Shown: in pieces, positions 24,909 to 33,291 of the stretch
How positions within the stretch are numbered: the stretch's first letter is position 1
Layout of the letters: the number at the start of each line of letters is the position of its first letter
NCBI RefSeq assembly: GCF_002251795.1
Contig: NZ_NOXU01000029.1
Span: forward strand, 248,001 to 312,000
Origin: Niveispirillum lacus
GTDB taxonomy: Bacteria > Pseudomonadota > Alphaproteobacteria > Azospirillales > Azospirillaceae
Reading direction: 5' to 3'
DNA: 64,000 nucleotides
Notes under the pieces: generated by a model
The model's input: the letters and a program-made list of their open reading frames with translations, nothing else
What the model was told of the DNA's origin: nothing
Databases searched by the model: none
Position numbers and translations under genes: made by a program

Positions 24909-25922
24909 ATGCCCAAGATTTCCATGCGCCAGGCGATCAACGACGCCCTGCATCTTGAAATGGAACGTGACCCCCGCGTGATCGTGCTGGGGGAAGATGT
25001 ATCCGGTGGAGCCGGCGGCACATCCGGGGAACGTGAGGCCGCCGGCGGCGTCTTCGGTCTGACCAAAGGGCTGCTGCCGCGGTTCGGTGAGGACCGCGTC
25101 ATCGACACGCCGATCAGCGAAAGCTGCATCGTTGGTGCCGCCAATGGGGCGGCGCTGACGGGCCTGCGCCCCGTGGCGGAGATCATGTTCGCCGATTTTG
25201 TCGGTGTGTGCATGGACCAGCTGCTCAACCAGGCGGCCAAGTTCCGCTATATGTTTGGTGGCAAGGCGCGCACGCCGCTCGTCATCCGCATGACCTGTGG
25301 CGGCGGCATGAATGCGGCCGCCCAGCATTCGCAAACCATCTATCCCATCCTGACCAGCATTCCGGGCTTGAAGGTGGTGATCCCCTCCAACGCCTATGAT
25401 GCCAAGGGCTTGCTGCTGACCGCCATCCGCGATGATGATCCGGTCATCTTTTTTGAGCATAAATCCCTGTACATGGATGAATGCGAGGTGCCGGACGGAG
25501 ATTACACTATTCCCTTTGGTGAGGCCGCGATGGTGCGTGAAGGGGAGCATGTGACCGTCGTGGCGCTGGCCCGCATGGTGCCGCTGGCCATCGGCGTGGT
25601 GGATAAGCTGGCGGCAGAAGGCATCACCTGCGACCTGATCGACCCGCGCACCACCAGCCCGTTGGATGAGGAATCCATCCTGGAAAGCGTGCGGGCCACG
25701 GGCCGGCTGGTCGTCGTGGATGAAAGCCCCCCGCGCTGTTCCGTTGCCGCCGATATCGCGGCCATGGCCGCAGAGAAAGCCTTTCACCACCTGAAGGCCC
25801 CCATCATTCAGGTGACAGCCCCGCACACGCCGGTGCCGTTCGCGCGGGAATTGGAGGCCGCCTATCTGCCCTCGCCCGAGAAGATTGAAGCGGCCATCCG
25901 CAAAGTGCTTTCCGGCCGTTGA
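24909..25922 (+). CDS. 2-oxoacid dehydrogenase E1 component, beta subunit
   Basis: The 337-residue partner of E1 alpha has VLGEDVSGGAGGTSG, then DTPISESCIVGAANGAALTGLRPVAEIMFADF, the characteristic E1 beta stretch, and a transketolase C-terminal domain. The ATG at 24909 (MPKISMRQAIN) matches the family start; a GTG at 24894 directly after the E1 alpha stop is the alternative. The extra Gly-rich loop GGAGGTSGEREAAGG recalls acetoin-type E1 beta proteins. Confidence 0.9.
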   Translation: MPKISMRQAINDALHLEMERDPRVIVLGEDVSGGAGGTSGEREAAGGVFGLTKGLLPRFGEDRVIDTPISESCIVGAANGAALTGLRPVAEIMFADFVGVCMDQLLNQAAKFRYMFGGKARTPLVIRMTCGGGMNAAAQHSQTIYPILTSIPGLKVVIPSNAYDAKGLLLTAIRDDDPVIFFEHKSLYMDECEVPDGDYTIPFGEAAMVREGEHVTVVALARMVPLAIGVVDKLAAEGITCDLIDPRTTSPLDEESILESVRATGRLVVVDESPPRCSVAADIAAMAAEKAFHHLKAPIIQVTAPHTPVPFARELEAAYLPSPEKIEAAIRKVLSGR

Positions 25923-25940
25923 TAAAGGGGTAACGCCGCG

Positions 25941-27551
25941 ATGAACGCCATCACCCCGATCATCATGCCCAAATGGGGGCTGGAAATGTCGGAAGGGACG
26001 ATTTCCAACTGGCATGTGGCAGAGGGTCAGACCCTGTCGCGTGGCATGGAAATCGTCGATATCGAAACCGCCAAGATCGTCAACACACTGGAATCCGATC
26101 TGGAAGGGGTGGTCCGACGCCTGATCGCCCCTGTCGGCCAGACCCTGCCCGTGGGTGCCCTGATCGCCATTGTCGCCGATGCCGCTGTGTCCGATGCCGA
26201 TATCGACCGTTACCTGCGCGGCGATACCCCGGCACAGACGGCCGCCAACAGTGCGCCCACCAGCGCACCCACGCTTGACACAGCACCGGTGATTGACAGA
26301 ACGGAACCGGCCGCGGCAGAGCGGGCGGCTGATCCCGATCTGGCGCGTCGCAACGAAGGGGTTCCCGCCACCCCCCTGGCGCGGCGCATCGCCAACCGCC
26401 ATGGGGTGAACCTGTCGCGCATCACCGGCACCGGTCGCAACGGCCGCGTCAATCAGGAAGACGTGGAGGCATTTATCGCGGCCAATCCGGCGATGACATC
26501 CGCACCAGCACCGGCACCCGCAGTGACAGCAGCCCTGGACAACCGGTCGGTGCACGCCACCTCTCACGCCATCCGCATGGCCAACCGTCTGGGTATCGAC
26601 CTGAAGCGCCTGGCCGGTACCGGTCGCCATGGCCGGGTGAATGTGGCGGATGTGGAACGGTTTGCGGCCGCCAGCGGCCTCACCGCCCCCGCCCCGGTGG
26701 CCAGCATCGCCCCGCCCGCAGGTCCTGCCGCGCGCAAACTGGCGGCCGACCTGGGTGTGTCGCTTTCTAGTGTCAACCCCACCGGACCCAAGGGGCACGC
26801 CACGAAAGAGGATGTGCGCAATGCCCTGGCGGCACCGGCAGGCGGCTTGGACCCGGACCCGATCCCAAAGGGCCGCGATCTGGTGCCCCATACGGCCATG
26901 CGCCGCGCGATTGCCACGGCCCTGACGGCCGCAAAGCGGGATGTGCCGCATTTCTATCTGACGGCCGACATCCTAATGGACGAGGTGCTGAGCCTGCGCG
27001 GTCAGTTGAACGCCATGGCGGGGGCGAAGATATCTGTCAATGATTTCATCGTTCGTGCCTCTGCCCTGGCGCTGGGCGATGTGCCGGACGTGAATGTGCA
27101 ATGGACCGATGCCGGCATGCGCCGGTTCAATATGGCCAATATTGCCATTGCTGTGGCGATTGAGGGCGGCCTGGTCACGCCGGTCGTGCGGGATGCCGGT
27201 GGCAAACCCTTGAGGACCATTGCGGCAGAGACAGCGGCCCTGGCCAGCCGGGCACGTGATCGCCGGCTGACACAGGCGGACCTGTCTGACGGCAGCTTTA
27301 CCGTTTCGAACCTGGGCATGTTCGGCGTCCGGGATTTCCAGGCGATCATCGCCCCGCCCCAGGCTGCCATTCTGGCCGTCGGTGCCACACGGCGGGAGGC
27401 GCGGGAGGAAGCGAACGGTGCCATGCGGTTCCGGTCGGTCATGTCGGTCACCCTGTCTTGCGACCACCGCGCCATTGATGGTGCCATCGGCGCCCGGTTC
27501 CTGGCCGCCCTACGCCAGCATCTGGAACAGCCATTGGGCCTGTTGAGCTGA
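25941..27551 (+). CDS. 2-oxoacid dehydrogenase E2 (dihydrolipoyl acyltransferase) with three subunit-binding domains
   Basis: Domains in order: one lipoyl domain (lipoyl Lys at about residue 45 in DIETAKIVN), then three successive peripheral-subunit-binding-like modules at about 141-178, 205-243 and 261-292 joined by Ala/Pro linkers, and the acyltransferase core (about 312-536) with the active-site DHRAIDG. Usual E2 proteins carry a single such module, so the triplication is unusual. The third copy is the most divergent. No E3 gene lies in the window, so a housekeeping lipoamide dehydrogenase would be shared. Confidence 0.9.
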   Translation: MNAITPIIMPKWGLEMSEGTISNWHVAEGQTLSRGMEIVDIETAKIVNTLESDLEGVVRRLIAPVGQTLPVGALIAIVADAAVSDADIDRYLRGDTPAQTAANSAPTSAPTLDTAPVIDRTEPAAAERAADPDLARRNEGVPATPLARRIANRHGVNLSRITGTGRNGRVNQEDVEAFIAANPAMTSAPAPAPAVTAALDNRSVHATSHAIRMANRLGIDLKRLAGTGRHGRVNVADVERFAAASGLTAPAPVASIAPPAGPAARKLAADLGVSLSSVNPTGPKGHATKEDVRNALAAPAGGLDPDPIPKGRDLVPHTAMRRAIATALTAAKRDVPHFYLTADILMDEVLSLRGQLNAMAGAKISVNDFIVRASALALGDVPDVNVQWTDAGMRRFNMANIAIAVAIEGGLVTPVVRDAGGKPLRTIAAETAALASRARDRRLTQADLSDGSFTVSNLGMFGVRDFQAIIAPPQAAILAVGATRREAREEANGAMRFRSVMSVTLSCDHRAIDGAIGARFLAALRQHLEQPLGLLS

Positions 27552-27571
27552 ACGGAAAGGAGCGCGTCACC

Positions 27572-28075
27572 ATGACCGACCTTGATATCCTTCTGGCCAA
27601 GCAGGCCTTGCATGATCTGAACATGGCTTATAATCGGGCCGTGGACCGTGCCGATGAGGCGCTGTTGCGCAGCGTCTGGCACCCGGGTGCCACGGTCGAT
27701 TTCGGGTATTTCACGGGATCGGCGACGGAATTCTGCGGTCTGGCGGTGGGGGCGACGGGCGGGCTGGCCCGATCCTTCCATATGGCCGGCAATGAATGGT
27801 TTGAGGTGCGGGGGGACAAGGCGGTGGGCGAGGTTTACAGCCTGACGCTGGCGGCCGCCGCGGGGGCCGACACCGACAGCATCCTATATGGTCGCTATTT
27901 GGACCGGTATGAACGGCGCGACGGCGTCTGGAAGTTCAGCCACCGCCAGTATCTGATGGACTGGAATGCCAGCCCGCCGCGCAGCGTGTCCTGGGATCAA
28001 GGCGTCTTCGCGCTGATGCGGCACCGGGGCGGCCACGCGCCCAACGATGCTGTTTATGCGCTGTGGGACACGTAA
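27572..28075 (+). CDS. NTF2-fold (SnoaL-like) protein
   Basis: This 167-residue protein has an NTF2-type start (ALHDLNMAYNRAVDRADEALLRSVWHPGATVDFG region) and the closing segment RYLDRYERRDGVWKFSHRQYLMDWN. It is the last gene of the E1/E2 operon and ends one base before the first arm of a terminator. It may be a lyase, isomerase or dehydratase for a pathway intermediate. Similar proteins at 21617 and 39542 belong to the same regulon. Confidence 0.8.
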   Translation: MTDLDILLAKQALHDLNMAYNRAVDRADEALLRSVWHPGATVDFGYFTGSATEFCGLAVGATGGLARSFHMAGNEWFEVRGDKAVGEVYSLTLAAAAGADTDSILYGRYLDRYERRDGVWKFSHRQYLMDWNASPPRSVSWDQGVFALMRHRGGHAPNDAVYALWDT

Positions 28076-28165
28076 ATCAGGGCGTTTGGCAGGCGACCCA
28101 GGTTGATCGCCCTGATCACCCTATTCTGTCTTCCCAGCCAAACGCCGGGAAGACAGAAGATTTTC
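28076..28165. terminator. Double-hairpin terminator between convergent operons
   Basis: Two perfect inverted repeats lie in the gap between converging genes: a 9-bp stem (28076-28084 with 28108-28116) and a 12-bp stem TTCTGTCTTCCC (28124-28135) with its complement at 28147-28158. The second is followed by GATTTTC on the plus strand, weak for a T-run but the best placed. It likely stops transcripts from both sides. Confidence 0.75.
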
Positions 28166-28202
28166 GCCCTTCATCATTGGCATGAAAACGTGGGCCCTGG
28201 TG

Positions 28203-29348
28203 TTATCGCGCCAGGATGGTCACGGCCGATACGCCCGGCGCCCCGTAAACATGGGTATAGCCGGTGCGCAGCGTCTTCGGCACCTGCCGCGCCCCCGCAT
28301 CCCCGCGCAGCTGCAGCACCGTTTCATAGACCTGCCGAAGACCCGATGCGCCTATCGGCTCGCCATTGGCCAGACAGCCACCGTCGGTGTTGACAGGCAG
28401 CTTGCCTTCCAGCCGGGTCATACCCTCACGCAGCCATTTCTCCTGCTCTCCGTCCTGGCAGAAGCCGTTTTCGGCCATATGCATGATCTCCGCCCCGCTT
28501 TCCGTGTCCTGCAACTGGGCAATGTCGATCTCATCCGGGCCGATGCCGGCCATGGCAAAGGCACCGCGCGCGGCGATGGGGGTCGCCCCCTCCCCATCCT
28601 CAACCGACAGGCTGGGGCTGAACACCTCAAACGACCCGGCCCCGCGCGTACGCATGGCCGCCGCCTTCAGCCAGACAGGTTTGCGCGTTAGTTGCGCTGC
28701 CCGCTTCGGGCTGGCCAGAATCAAGGCAACCGCCCCCTCACCCGGAGAGCAGAACATGTATTGGCGCAGCGGATCGCTGATCATGGTCGACTGCGCAATC
28801 TCTTCGTACGACAAGGCCCGCCGACGCCAGGCGTTGGGGTTCAACGCCCCATTGGCAAAGGCCTTTTCCGCCACCCGGATCAAGGTATCATCAGTAATGC
28901 CATGCAGGGCCATATAGCGCTGGATCTTCATGGCGAAGAACTGTGTGGTCAGCGCGAAACCGACCTCCCCATACCATTCCGGCAGGCCCCAATCGGCAGG
29001 GCGTACCCGGAACGAACCCTGTTCATGCTTGTCGAAACCGACCACAAGGCCCAGATCATACTGGCCCGACCGGATGGCCCCATAGGCGGAGATAAGCGCG
29101 CTGCCGCCTGTGGCGCAGCCATTGGCGACATTGATGAATTGCAGGCCGGTCAATCCCAGGTCCGACACCAGTGTGTCGGCATTTCCGGCATCCTGGCTGC
29201 CGCCATAGGCGAACTGCACCTGATCCCAGCCGACACCGGCATCGCCCAGCGCCTGCCGCACGGCAAAGGCACCCTGTTCCAAACCGGTGCGGTCGGGCGT
29301 CCGCCCGAACGGATGGATGCCAATCCCTACAATCGCCACATCCGACAT
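28203..29348 (-). CDS. Thiolase-fold acyltransferase/aldolase (SCP-X/Ltp2 type)
   Basis: The 381-residue protein has the thiolase fold with a Cys in VANGCATGG and the C-terminal GGCLANGEPIGASG loop. The family covers acetyl-CoA acyltransferases, lipid-transfer proteins and the aldolases that split side-chain beta-hydroxyacyl-CoAs in steroid degradation (Ltp2). Its partner is an OB-fold protein just upstream (49-base gap), a pairing known for such complexes. The C-terminus lacks the thiolase GGGxG-CxG motif, favouring the lipid-transfer branch. Which reaction it performs here is inference. Confidence 0.85.
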   Translation of the reverse strand: MSDVAIVGIGIHPFGRTPDRTGLEQGAFAVRQALGDAGVGWDQVQFAYGGSQDAGNADTLVSDLGLTGLQFINVANGCATGGSALISAYGAIRSGQYDLGLVVGFDKHEQGSFRVRPADWGLPEWYGEVGFALTTQFFAMKIQRYMALHGITDDTLIRVAEKAFANGALNPNAWRRRALSYEEIAQSTMISDPLRQYMFCSPGEGAVALILASPKRAAQLTRKPVWLKAAAMRTRGAGSFEVFSPSLSVEDGEGATPIAARGAFAMAGIGPDEIDIAQLQDTESGAEIMHMAENGFCQDGEQEKWLREGMTRLEGKLPVNTDGGCLANGEPIGASGLRQVYETVLQLRGDAGARQVPKTLRTGYTHVYGAPGVSAVTILAR

Positions 29349-29397
29349 GGCCCAACCCTCCCCCTTCTTCTTTCAACCAGCGGGATGACCGGTGTTC

Positions 29398-29808
29398 TCA
29401 AGCCACCGGTTGGAACGCAAACATCAGCAGGTCCTGTCCCTGTTCGTCGCGAAACAGCGGGCGGATGGTGAGGCGCATGGGCATGCCGATCCGCAACTGT
29501 TCTGGCGCGCAATCGACAAGCCTTGTTTCCACCCGCACCTGCCCCGGCAGTTCCACATAGCCCAGCGCAAACGGCCTGAACTCCCCCTTGGTTTCCCGAC
29601 CCAGATAGGGGGGCTGCTTGGGCAGGAACCGTTGCACGGTCCAGCTCCACAACAGGCCTTCACGCGCCAGTTCGACCGGTGTTTCCCCCGGCCGACCCAT
29701 AAATGGAAAACGCAGACGTCCCCTGCTATCCACCCCACCGATCAGGGCGGGATTGTCGCTGGGCCAGGTGAAGACATGGTCGGCAAGCGGCCTGCCCTCC
29801 ATCCCCAT
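29398..29808 (-). CDS. OB-fold protein (DUF35 type) without a zinc ribbon
   Basis: This protein of about 136 residues is the partner of the thiolase. The C-terminal part (FALGYVELPGQVRVETRLVDCAPEQLRIGM) is the DUF35 OB fold. The N-terminal rubredoxin-like zinc ribbon usually present (paired CxxC) is absent: the region RLRFPFMGRPG has no Cys. The start at 29808 has GGAGG upstream; the longer frame to 29886 runs into the operator. It should stabilise the thiolase or help bind substrate CoA. Confidence 0.75.
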   Translation of the reverse strand: MGMEGRPLADHVFTWPSDNPALIGGVDSRGRLRFPFMGRPGETPVELAREGLLWSWTVQRFLPKQPPYLGRETKGEFRPFALGYVELPGQVRVETRLVDCAPEQLRIGMPMRLTIRPLFRDEQGQDLLMFAFQPVA

Positions 29809-29870
29809 GATGGTTCCTCCGTTACTATGCCGTTTTCGGGGGTGATCAACATCATGGCGGCGCCGATGCG

Positions 29871-29923
29871 TTGACTTTTGATTCATCAGTCATGATAATG
29901 GCGCCGACACGGGTGCTTGTCAA
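29871..29923. promoter_or_regulatory. Divergent promoters sharing one regulon operator (site 6)
   Basis: The repeat TGATT-CATC-AGTCA is at 29879-29892. Minus strand: TTGACA (29923-29918), 17-base spacer, CATTAT (29900-29895) for the OB-fold/thiolase operon. Plus strand: TTGACT (29871-29876), 17-base spacer, GATAAT (29894-29899) for the SDR/ThuA operon, with the operator in the spacer. Confidence 0.75.
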
Positions 29924-30010
29924 TTGCGCAGCGGTCGCTAACCTGACCCGCAACAATCAAGCGCCACAGAACCAAAAGCCAATGAACAGGACAGAACGGG
30001 AGGACATCCG

Positions 30011-30772
30011 ATGGACCTTCGGCTGACAGGGCGCAAGGCGCTGATCACCGGTTCCACACGCGGCATCGGCCGGCGCATCGCCGAGGCTCTGGCGCGGGAG
30101 GGCTGCGCCATCGCCATCGGTGCGCGCAAGATCGAGGAGGTGGAGAGTGCGGTGTCCGATCTCTCCGGCCTGGGTGTTACCGTGGTCGGTGCTGCCATGG
30201 ATGCGGCCGAAGCGGGGTCGATCCGGGATTGGGTCACCCGCATGGGCGACGCCCTGGGCGGCATTGATATCCTGGTTCCCAATGTCTCAGCCGGCGGCAG
30301 CTTGAATGGCGAGCAGAGTTGGAATGATGCCTATCAGGTGGATGTGCTGGGGACATTGCGTGCCATTGAGGCCGCATTGCCGGCCCTGGAAGCATCGGAC
30401 CAGGGGGCCATTACCATCACCGGTACCACGGCGGCTGTGGAGACCTTCATGGCGCCCATGGCCTATAACGCCATGAAGGGCGCGCTGATCGTGCATGCCA
30501 AGCAACTGTCGCAGACCCTGTTGCCCAAGGGTATCCGCGTCAACGTCGTCTCCCCCGGTCCCATTGAGTTTCCGGGCGGTGCCTGGGAGGGGATCAAGGC
30601 CGGGATGCCAGAACTTTACGCCGCCACCCTGGCGTCACAGCCGTCAGGCCGCCTGGGCACACCAGAGGAAGTGGCGGCCTGTGTCGCCTTCCTGTCCAGC
30701 CCGGCCGCCAGTTGGGTGACCGGGGTCAACCTCGTGGTTGACGGCGGCTACACCAAGCGCGTGCAGTTGTAA
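30011..30772 (+). CDS. Short-chain dehydrogenase/reductase
   Basis: The 253-residue SDR has TGSTRGIG, the helix-stabilising region PNVSAGG in place of NNAG, and YNAMK. At the usual catalytic Ser position (13 residues before the Tyr) the sequence reads Thr (TITGTTAAV), which is uncommon and may slow or alter catalysis. The C-terminal VDGGYTKRVQL is standard. It opens an operon with the ThuA-like gene 21 bases downstream and is under the divergent promoter at site 6. Confidence 0.85.
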   Translation: MDLRLTGRKALITGSTRGIGRRIAEALAREGCAIAIGARKIEEVESAVSDLSGLGVTVVGAAMDAAEAGSIRDWVTRMGDALGGIDILVPNVSAGGSLNGEQSWNDAYQVDVLGTLRAIEAALPALEASDQGAITITGTTAAVETFMAPMAYNAMKGALIVHAKQLSQTLLPKGIRVNVVSPGPIEFPGGAWEGIKAGMPELYAATLASQPSGRLGTPEEVAACVAFLSSPAASWVTGVNLVVDGGYTKRVQL

Positions 30773-30793
30773 CAGCCGGCGGGAGCGACAGGC

Positions 30794-31552
30794 ATGTCCA
30801 ACAGGATCGACGTCTATCTGGTGGCCGGTGGCAAATACCACGATATCAATTTCGCACGGCTAGAGCTGTTGAAGCTGCTGGCCGAACATGAAGATATCCG
30901 CGTCGAGGTCGGCCCCGACTACAGTCGCATCGACGAAATCGAAGCAGCCGATATCCTGGTCACCTATACCTGTGACGTGCTGCCGACGGTCGAGCAGCAG
31001 GCAGGTCTGCGCCGCTTCTTGGCTAAGGGCGGCCGGTGGCTTGCCCTGCATGGCACCAACTCTGTCATCCGATTCCTGGATGACGGGCGCATCGACTGTC
31101 CAGACCTGGATGCCGACCTGTCGGACATGCTGGGCAGCCAGTTCCGCGCCCATCCGCCCATCTGCAGGTATGAGATCCAGGTCACGGACAGCGCCCACCC
31201 CCTGATGCGGGGGATAAAGAATTTCTGGGTGGAGGATGAGCTTTATCTAGGCACGGTCAGCCCTGGCAATAAAACCCTGCTGCACACACGCTGGGGCGGC
31301 ACCTGCGCGCCGTTTGTGCATGAGGATTGGCCGGAGGCAGACCACCCCGTGATGTATCTGCGCGACCATGGGGCGGGTCAGGTTCTGTATTTGGTGCTGG
31401 GCCATTGCCGGGGCAAGCATGACCTGCGCCCCCTGATGGAGGAATACCCCCATAACGAGCGTTGCTCGTGGCAAAGCCCGGTATTCTATGATCTGCTGCG
31501 TCGGGGTATCCGCTGGGGGATGGCGCGCAGCGATGATGGCGCGGGGTTTTAA
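30794..31552 (+). CDS. ThuA-like protein
   Basis: This 252-residue protein belongs to the ThuA family, a glutamine-amidotransferase-like fold, with VYLVAGGKYHDINFARLELL at the N-terminus, a central ADILVTYTCD, the ALHGTNS loop and the ELYLGTVSP segment that marks this family. The family is linked to sugar (trehalose, 3-keto-glucoside) metabolism, but members in catabolic clusters have no proven role. A second ThuA-like protein is encoded at 43656-44405. It converges on the Rieske ferredoxin with a 4-base gap. Confidence 0.8.
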   Translation: MSNRIDVYLVAGGKYHDINFARLELLKLLAEHEDIRVEVGPDYSRIDEIEAADILVTYTCDVLPTVEQQAGLRRFLAKGGRWLALHGTNSVIRFLDDGRIDCPDLDADLSDMLGSQFRAHPPICRYEIQVTDSAHPLMRGIKNFWVEDELYLGTVSPGNKTLLHTRWGGTCAPFVHEDWPEADHPVMYLRDHGAGQVLYLVLGHCRGKHDLRPLMEEYPHNERCSWQSPVFYDLLRRGIRWGMARSDDGAGF

Positions 31553-31556
31553 TCCC

Positions 31557-31895
31557 TCAACCCTTCATCCCCAGCAGCACGCGCCCACCCTCTACCTTCA
31601 CCGGAAAGCAGGTCAGGGGGCGGTAGCCGGTGCCACCCAGGGCACGGCCACTGACAAGGTCAAAACGGGCGCCGTGCAGGGGACAGGAGATGCTGTTCTG
31701 TCGCAGCCGCCCCTCATGCAGGGGCGATTCCGCATGCGGGCACCGGTTGCGCAGGGCAAAAACCCCCGCCGGCACCCGGCACAGCAGAACCTCCTCCCCC
31801 GCTAACATGAGAAGCCGCTTCTCGCCGGTGGGCAGCTCATCTATCGAAATCAGATCATGATAGGTCAGTTTTTCGGCGGAGTTTTCACCGGACAT
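31557..31895 (-). CDS. Rieske-type ferredoxin
   Basis: The 112-residue protein is a small Rieske ferredoxin: CPHAESPLHEG, then CPLHGARFDL give the Cys-His pairs that bind the 2Fe-2S cluster. It would pass electrons to the Rieske oxygenases. The ATG at 31895 opens on the family fold; the frame extends to 31985, through the operator, and this part was excluded. It is alone on the minus strand in this section. Confidence 0.88.
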   Translation of the reverse strand: MSGENSAEKLTYHDLISIDELPTGEKRLLMLAGEEVLLCRVPAGVFALRNRCPHAESPLHEGRLRQNSISCPLHGARFDLVSGRALGGTGYRPLTCFPVKVEGGRVLLGMKG

Positions 31896-31958
31896 ACGTG
31901 CACCCTGGACAAAATCGGCAAGGAACAAGGGGTTCACTGGATGATGATTGCTGATCAT

Positions 31959-31972
31959 TGAATCATCAGTCA
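31959..31972 (-). promoter_or_regulatory. Shared regulon operator (site 7) before the Rieske ferredoxin
   Basis: TGAAT-CATC-AGTCA matches the consensus except for one base in the left half-site. It lies 64 bases before the Rieske ferredoxin start. No -35/-10 pair of the usual spacing could be assigned around it. Confidence 0.6.
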
Positions 31973-32005
31973 ACGCAAAAATCATCAGGACGCCACTCCA
32001 GACCG

Positions 32006-32054
32006 TTGACGAACAGACAGCGCCACACTAGTCTGATTTGTGACTCACCAATCA
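32006..32054 (+). promoter_or_regulatory. Promoter with shared regulon operator (site 8)
   Basis: TTGACG (32006-32011), 17-base spacer, TAGTCT (32029-32034), then TGACT-CACC-AATCA at 32041-32054, six bases past the -10. It precedes the six-gene acyl-CoA dehydrogenase to P450 operon; a GGAGG ribosome site follows at about 32067. Confidence 0.75.
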
Positions 32055-32077
32055 TAACAAAAATCTGGAGGAAGGCC

Positions 32078-33283
32078 ATGTTAGGGATCGACCTCATGCG
32101 CGACCCGGCCATCCAGGCGTTCCGGGCAGATGTGAAGCAGTTCTGTGAAAAGAACCTGCCCCGCGACATCCGCGACAAGGTGCTGGCGGGCCAGCATCTG
32201 GCCAAATCGGACTATGTCCGCTGGCAGAAGATCCTGTTCGATAAGGGCTGGATTGTCGGCCATTGGCCGCGTGCCTATGGCGGGCAGGACTGGACGCCCC
32301 TGCAACGCGCCATCTTTGACGATGAAACCAGCAAGGCGGGCGCACCCTGGCTGACACCGTTTGGCGTTTGCTATGCCGGACCCGTCATCTACACCTTTGG
32401 CAGCGCGCAGCAGAAGGAACGGTATCTTCCCGGTATCCGCAGTACTGACACCTGGTGGTGCCAGGGCTATTCAGAGCCGGGTGCCGGGTCGGACCTAGCC
32501 AACATCAAGACCCGCGCCGTCCGCGACGGCGATCAATACGTCGTCAGCGGGCAGAAGACTTGGACAACCATGGCGCAATGGGCCGACATGATGTTCGCCC
32601 TGGTCCGCACCAGCAATGACGGCAAGCCGCAAAACGGCATTTCCTTCCTGCTGATCGATATGAATTCGCCCGGCGTCACGGTCCGGCCTATCATCAGCAT
32701 CGATAAATGCCATCACCTGAACGAAGTGTTTCTGGACGATGTTAGGGTGCCGGTCGAGAATCTGGTGGGGGTGGAAGGGCGCGGCTGGACCTATGCCAAG
32801 TTCCTGCTGAACAATGAGCGCCTGTTGGGCGCGGAGGTGGGGAAATCTACCCGCCTTCTGCATCAGCTGCGCCAGACCATGGCCGATATCCGCGAGGGAG
32901 GCCGCCCCCTGACAGACGATCCGCACTGGCGGCGACGTCTGGGCGAACTGCGCGCCCGGCTTCTGGCGCTGGAGGCTGTATGTAATGAGTATCTGGCCGC
33001 GGCTGAGGCGGGATCCACGCCCGGACTGGAAGTCTCAGCGCTGAAGATCATGGGATCAGAACTTATCCAGGGCATCACCGGCGCCATGGTTGACGCCCTG
33101 GCCATCAAGGGACTGGTCTATCAGACAGAGGGGCTGGAACCGGGCTGGCAGGCACCGCTGGTCGGTGTGCCCGGGGCACCCGGAATGATCCGCGAACATC
33201 TGCATGATCGCGCCACGACCATCTATGGCGGCGCCAACGAGATACAACGCAACATCCTGGCAAAGGCCGTCCTTGGCCTCTAG
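32078..33283 (+). CDS. Acyl-CoA dehydrogenase, larger partner
   Basis: This protein of about 401 residues has the acyl-CoA dehydrogenase domains with WCQGYSEPGAGSDLANIKTRA and KTWTTMAQWADMM around FAD, and an intact C-terminal region (RATTIYGGANEIQRNILAKAVLGL). It is followed after 8 bases by a shorter acyl-CoA dehydrogenase. Such pairs form heteromeric enzymes on steroid side chains and rings (FadE type alpha2beta2), one subunit often lacking the catalytic base. GGAGG precedes the ATG at 32078. Confidence 0.9.
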   Translation: MLGIDLMRDPAIQAFRADVKQFCEKNLPRDIRDKVLAGQHLAKSDYVRWQKILFDKGWIVGHWPRAYGGQDWTPLQRAIFDDETSKAGAPWLTPFGVCYAGPVIYTFGSAQQKERYLPGIRSTDTWWCQGYSEPGAGSDLANIKTRAVRDGDQYVVSGQKTWTTMAQWADMMFALVRTSNDGKPQNGISFLLIDMNSPGVTVRPIISIDKCHHLNEVFLDDVRVPVENLVGVEGRGWTYAKFLLNNERLLGAEVGKSTRLLHQLRQTMADIREGGRPLTDDPHWRRRLGELRARLLALEAVCNEYLAAAEAGSTPGLEVSALKIMGSELIQGITGAMVDALAIKGLVYQTEGLEPGWQAPLVGVPGAPGMIREHLHDRATTIYGGANEIQRNILAKAVLGL

Positions 33284-33291
33284 GGAGCATC

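Noticed and set aside
23838-26951. A 1037-codon minus-strand open frame
   Set aside because: It lies opposite the E1 alpha, E1 beta and E2 genes and results from GC-rich codon bias; composition is His/Gly/Arg-rich with no motif.
31958-32077. Extended N-terminus of the acyl-CoA dehydrogenase starting at 31958
   Set aside because: The extension runs through two operators and a promoter, and GGAGG lies before the ATG at 32078.
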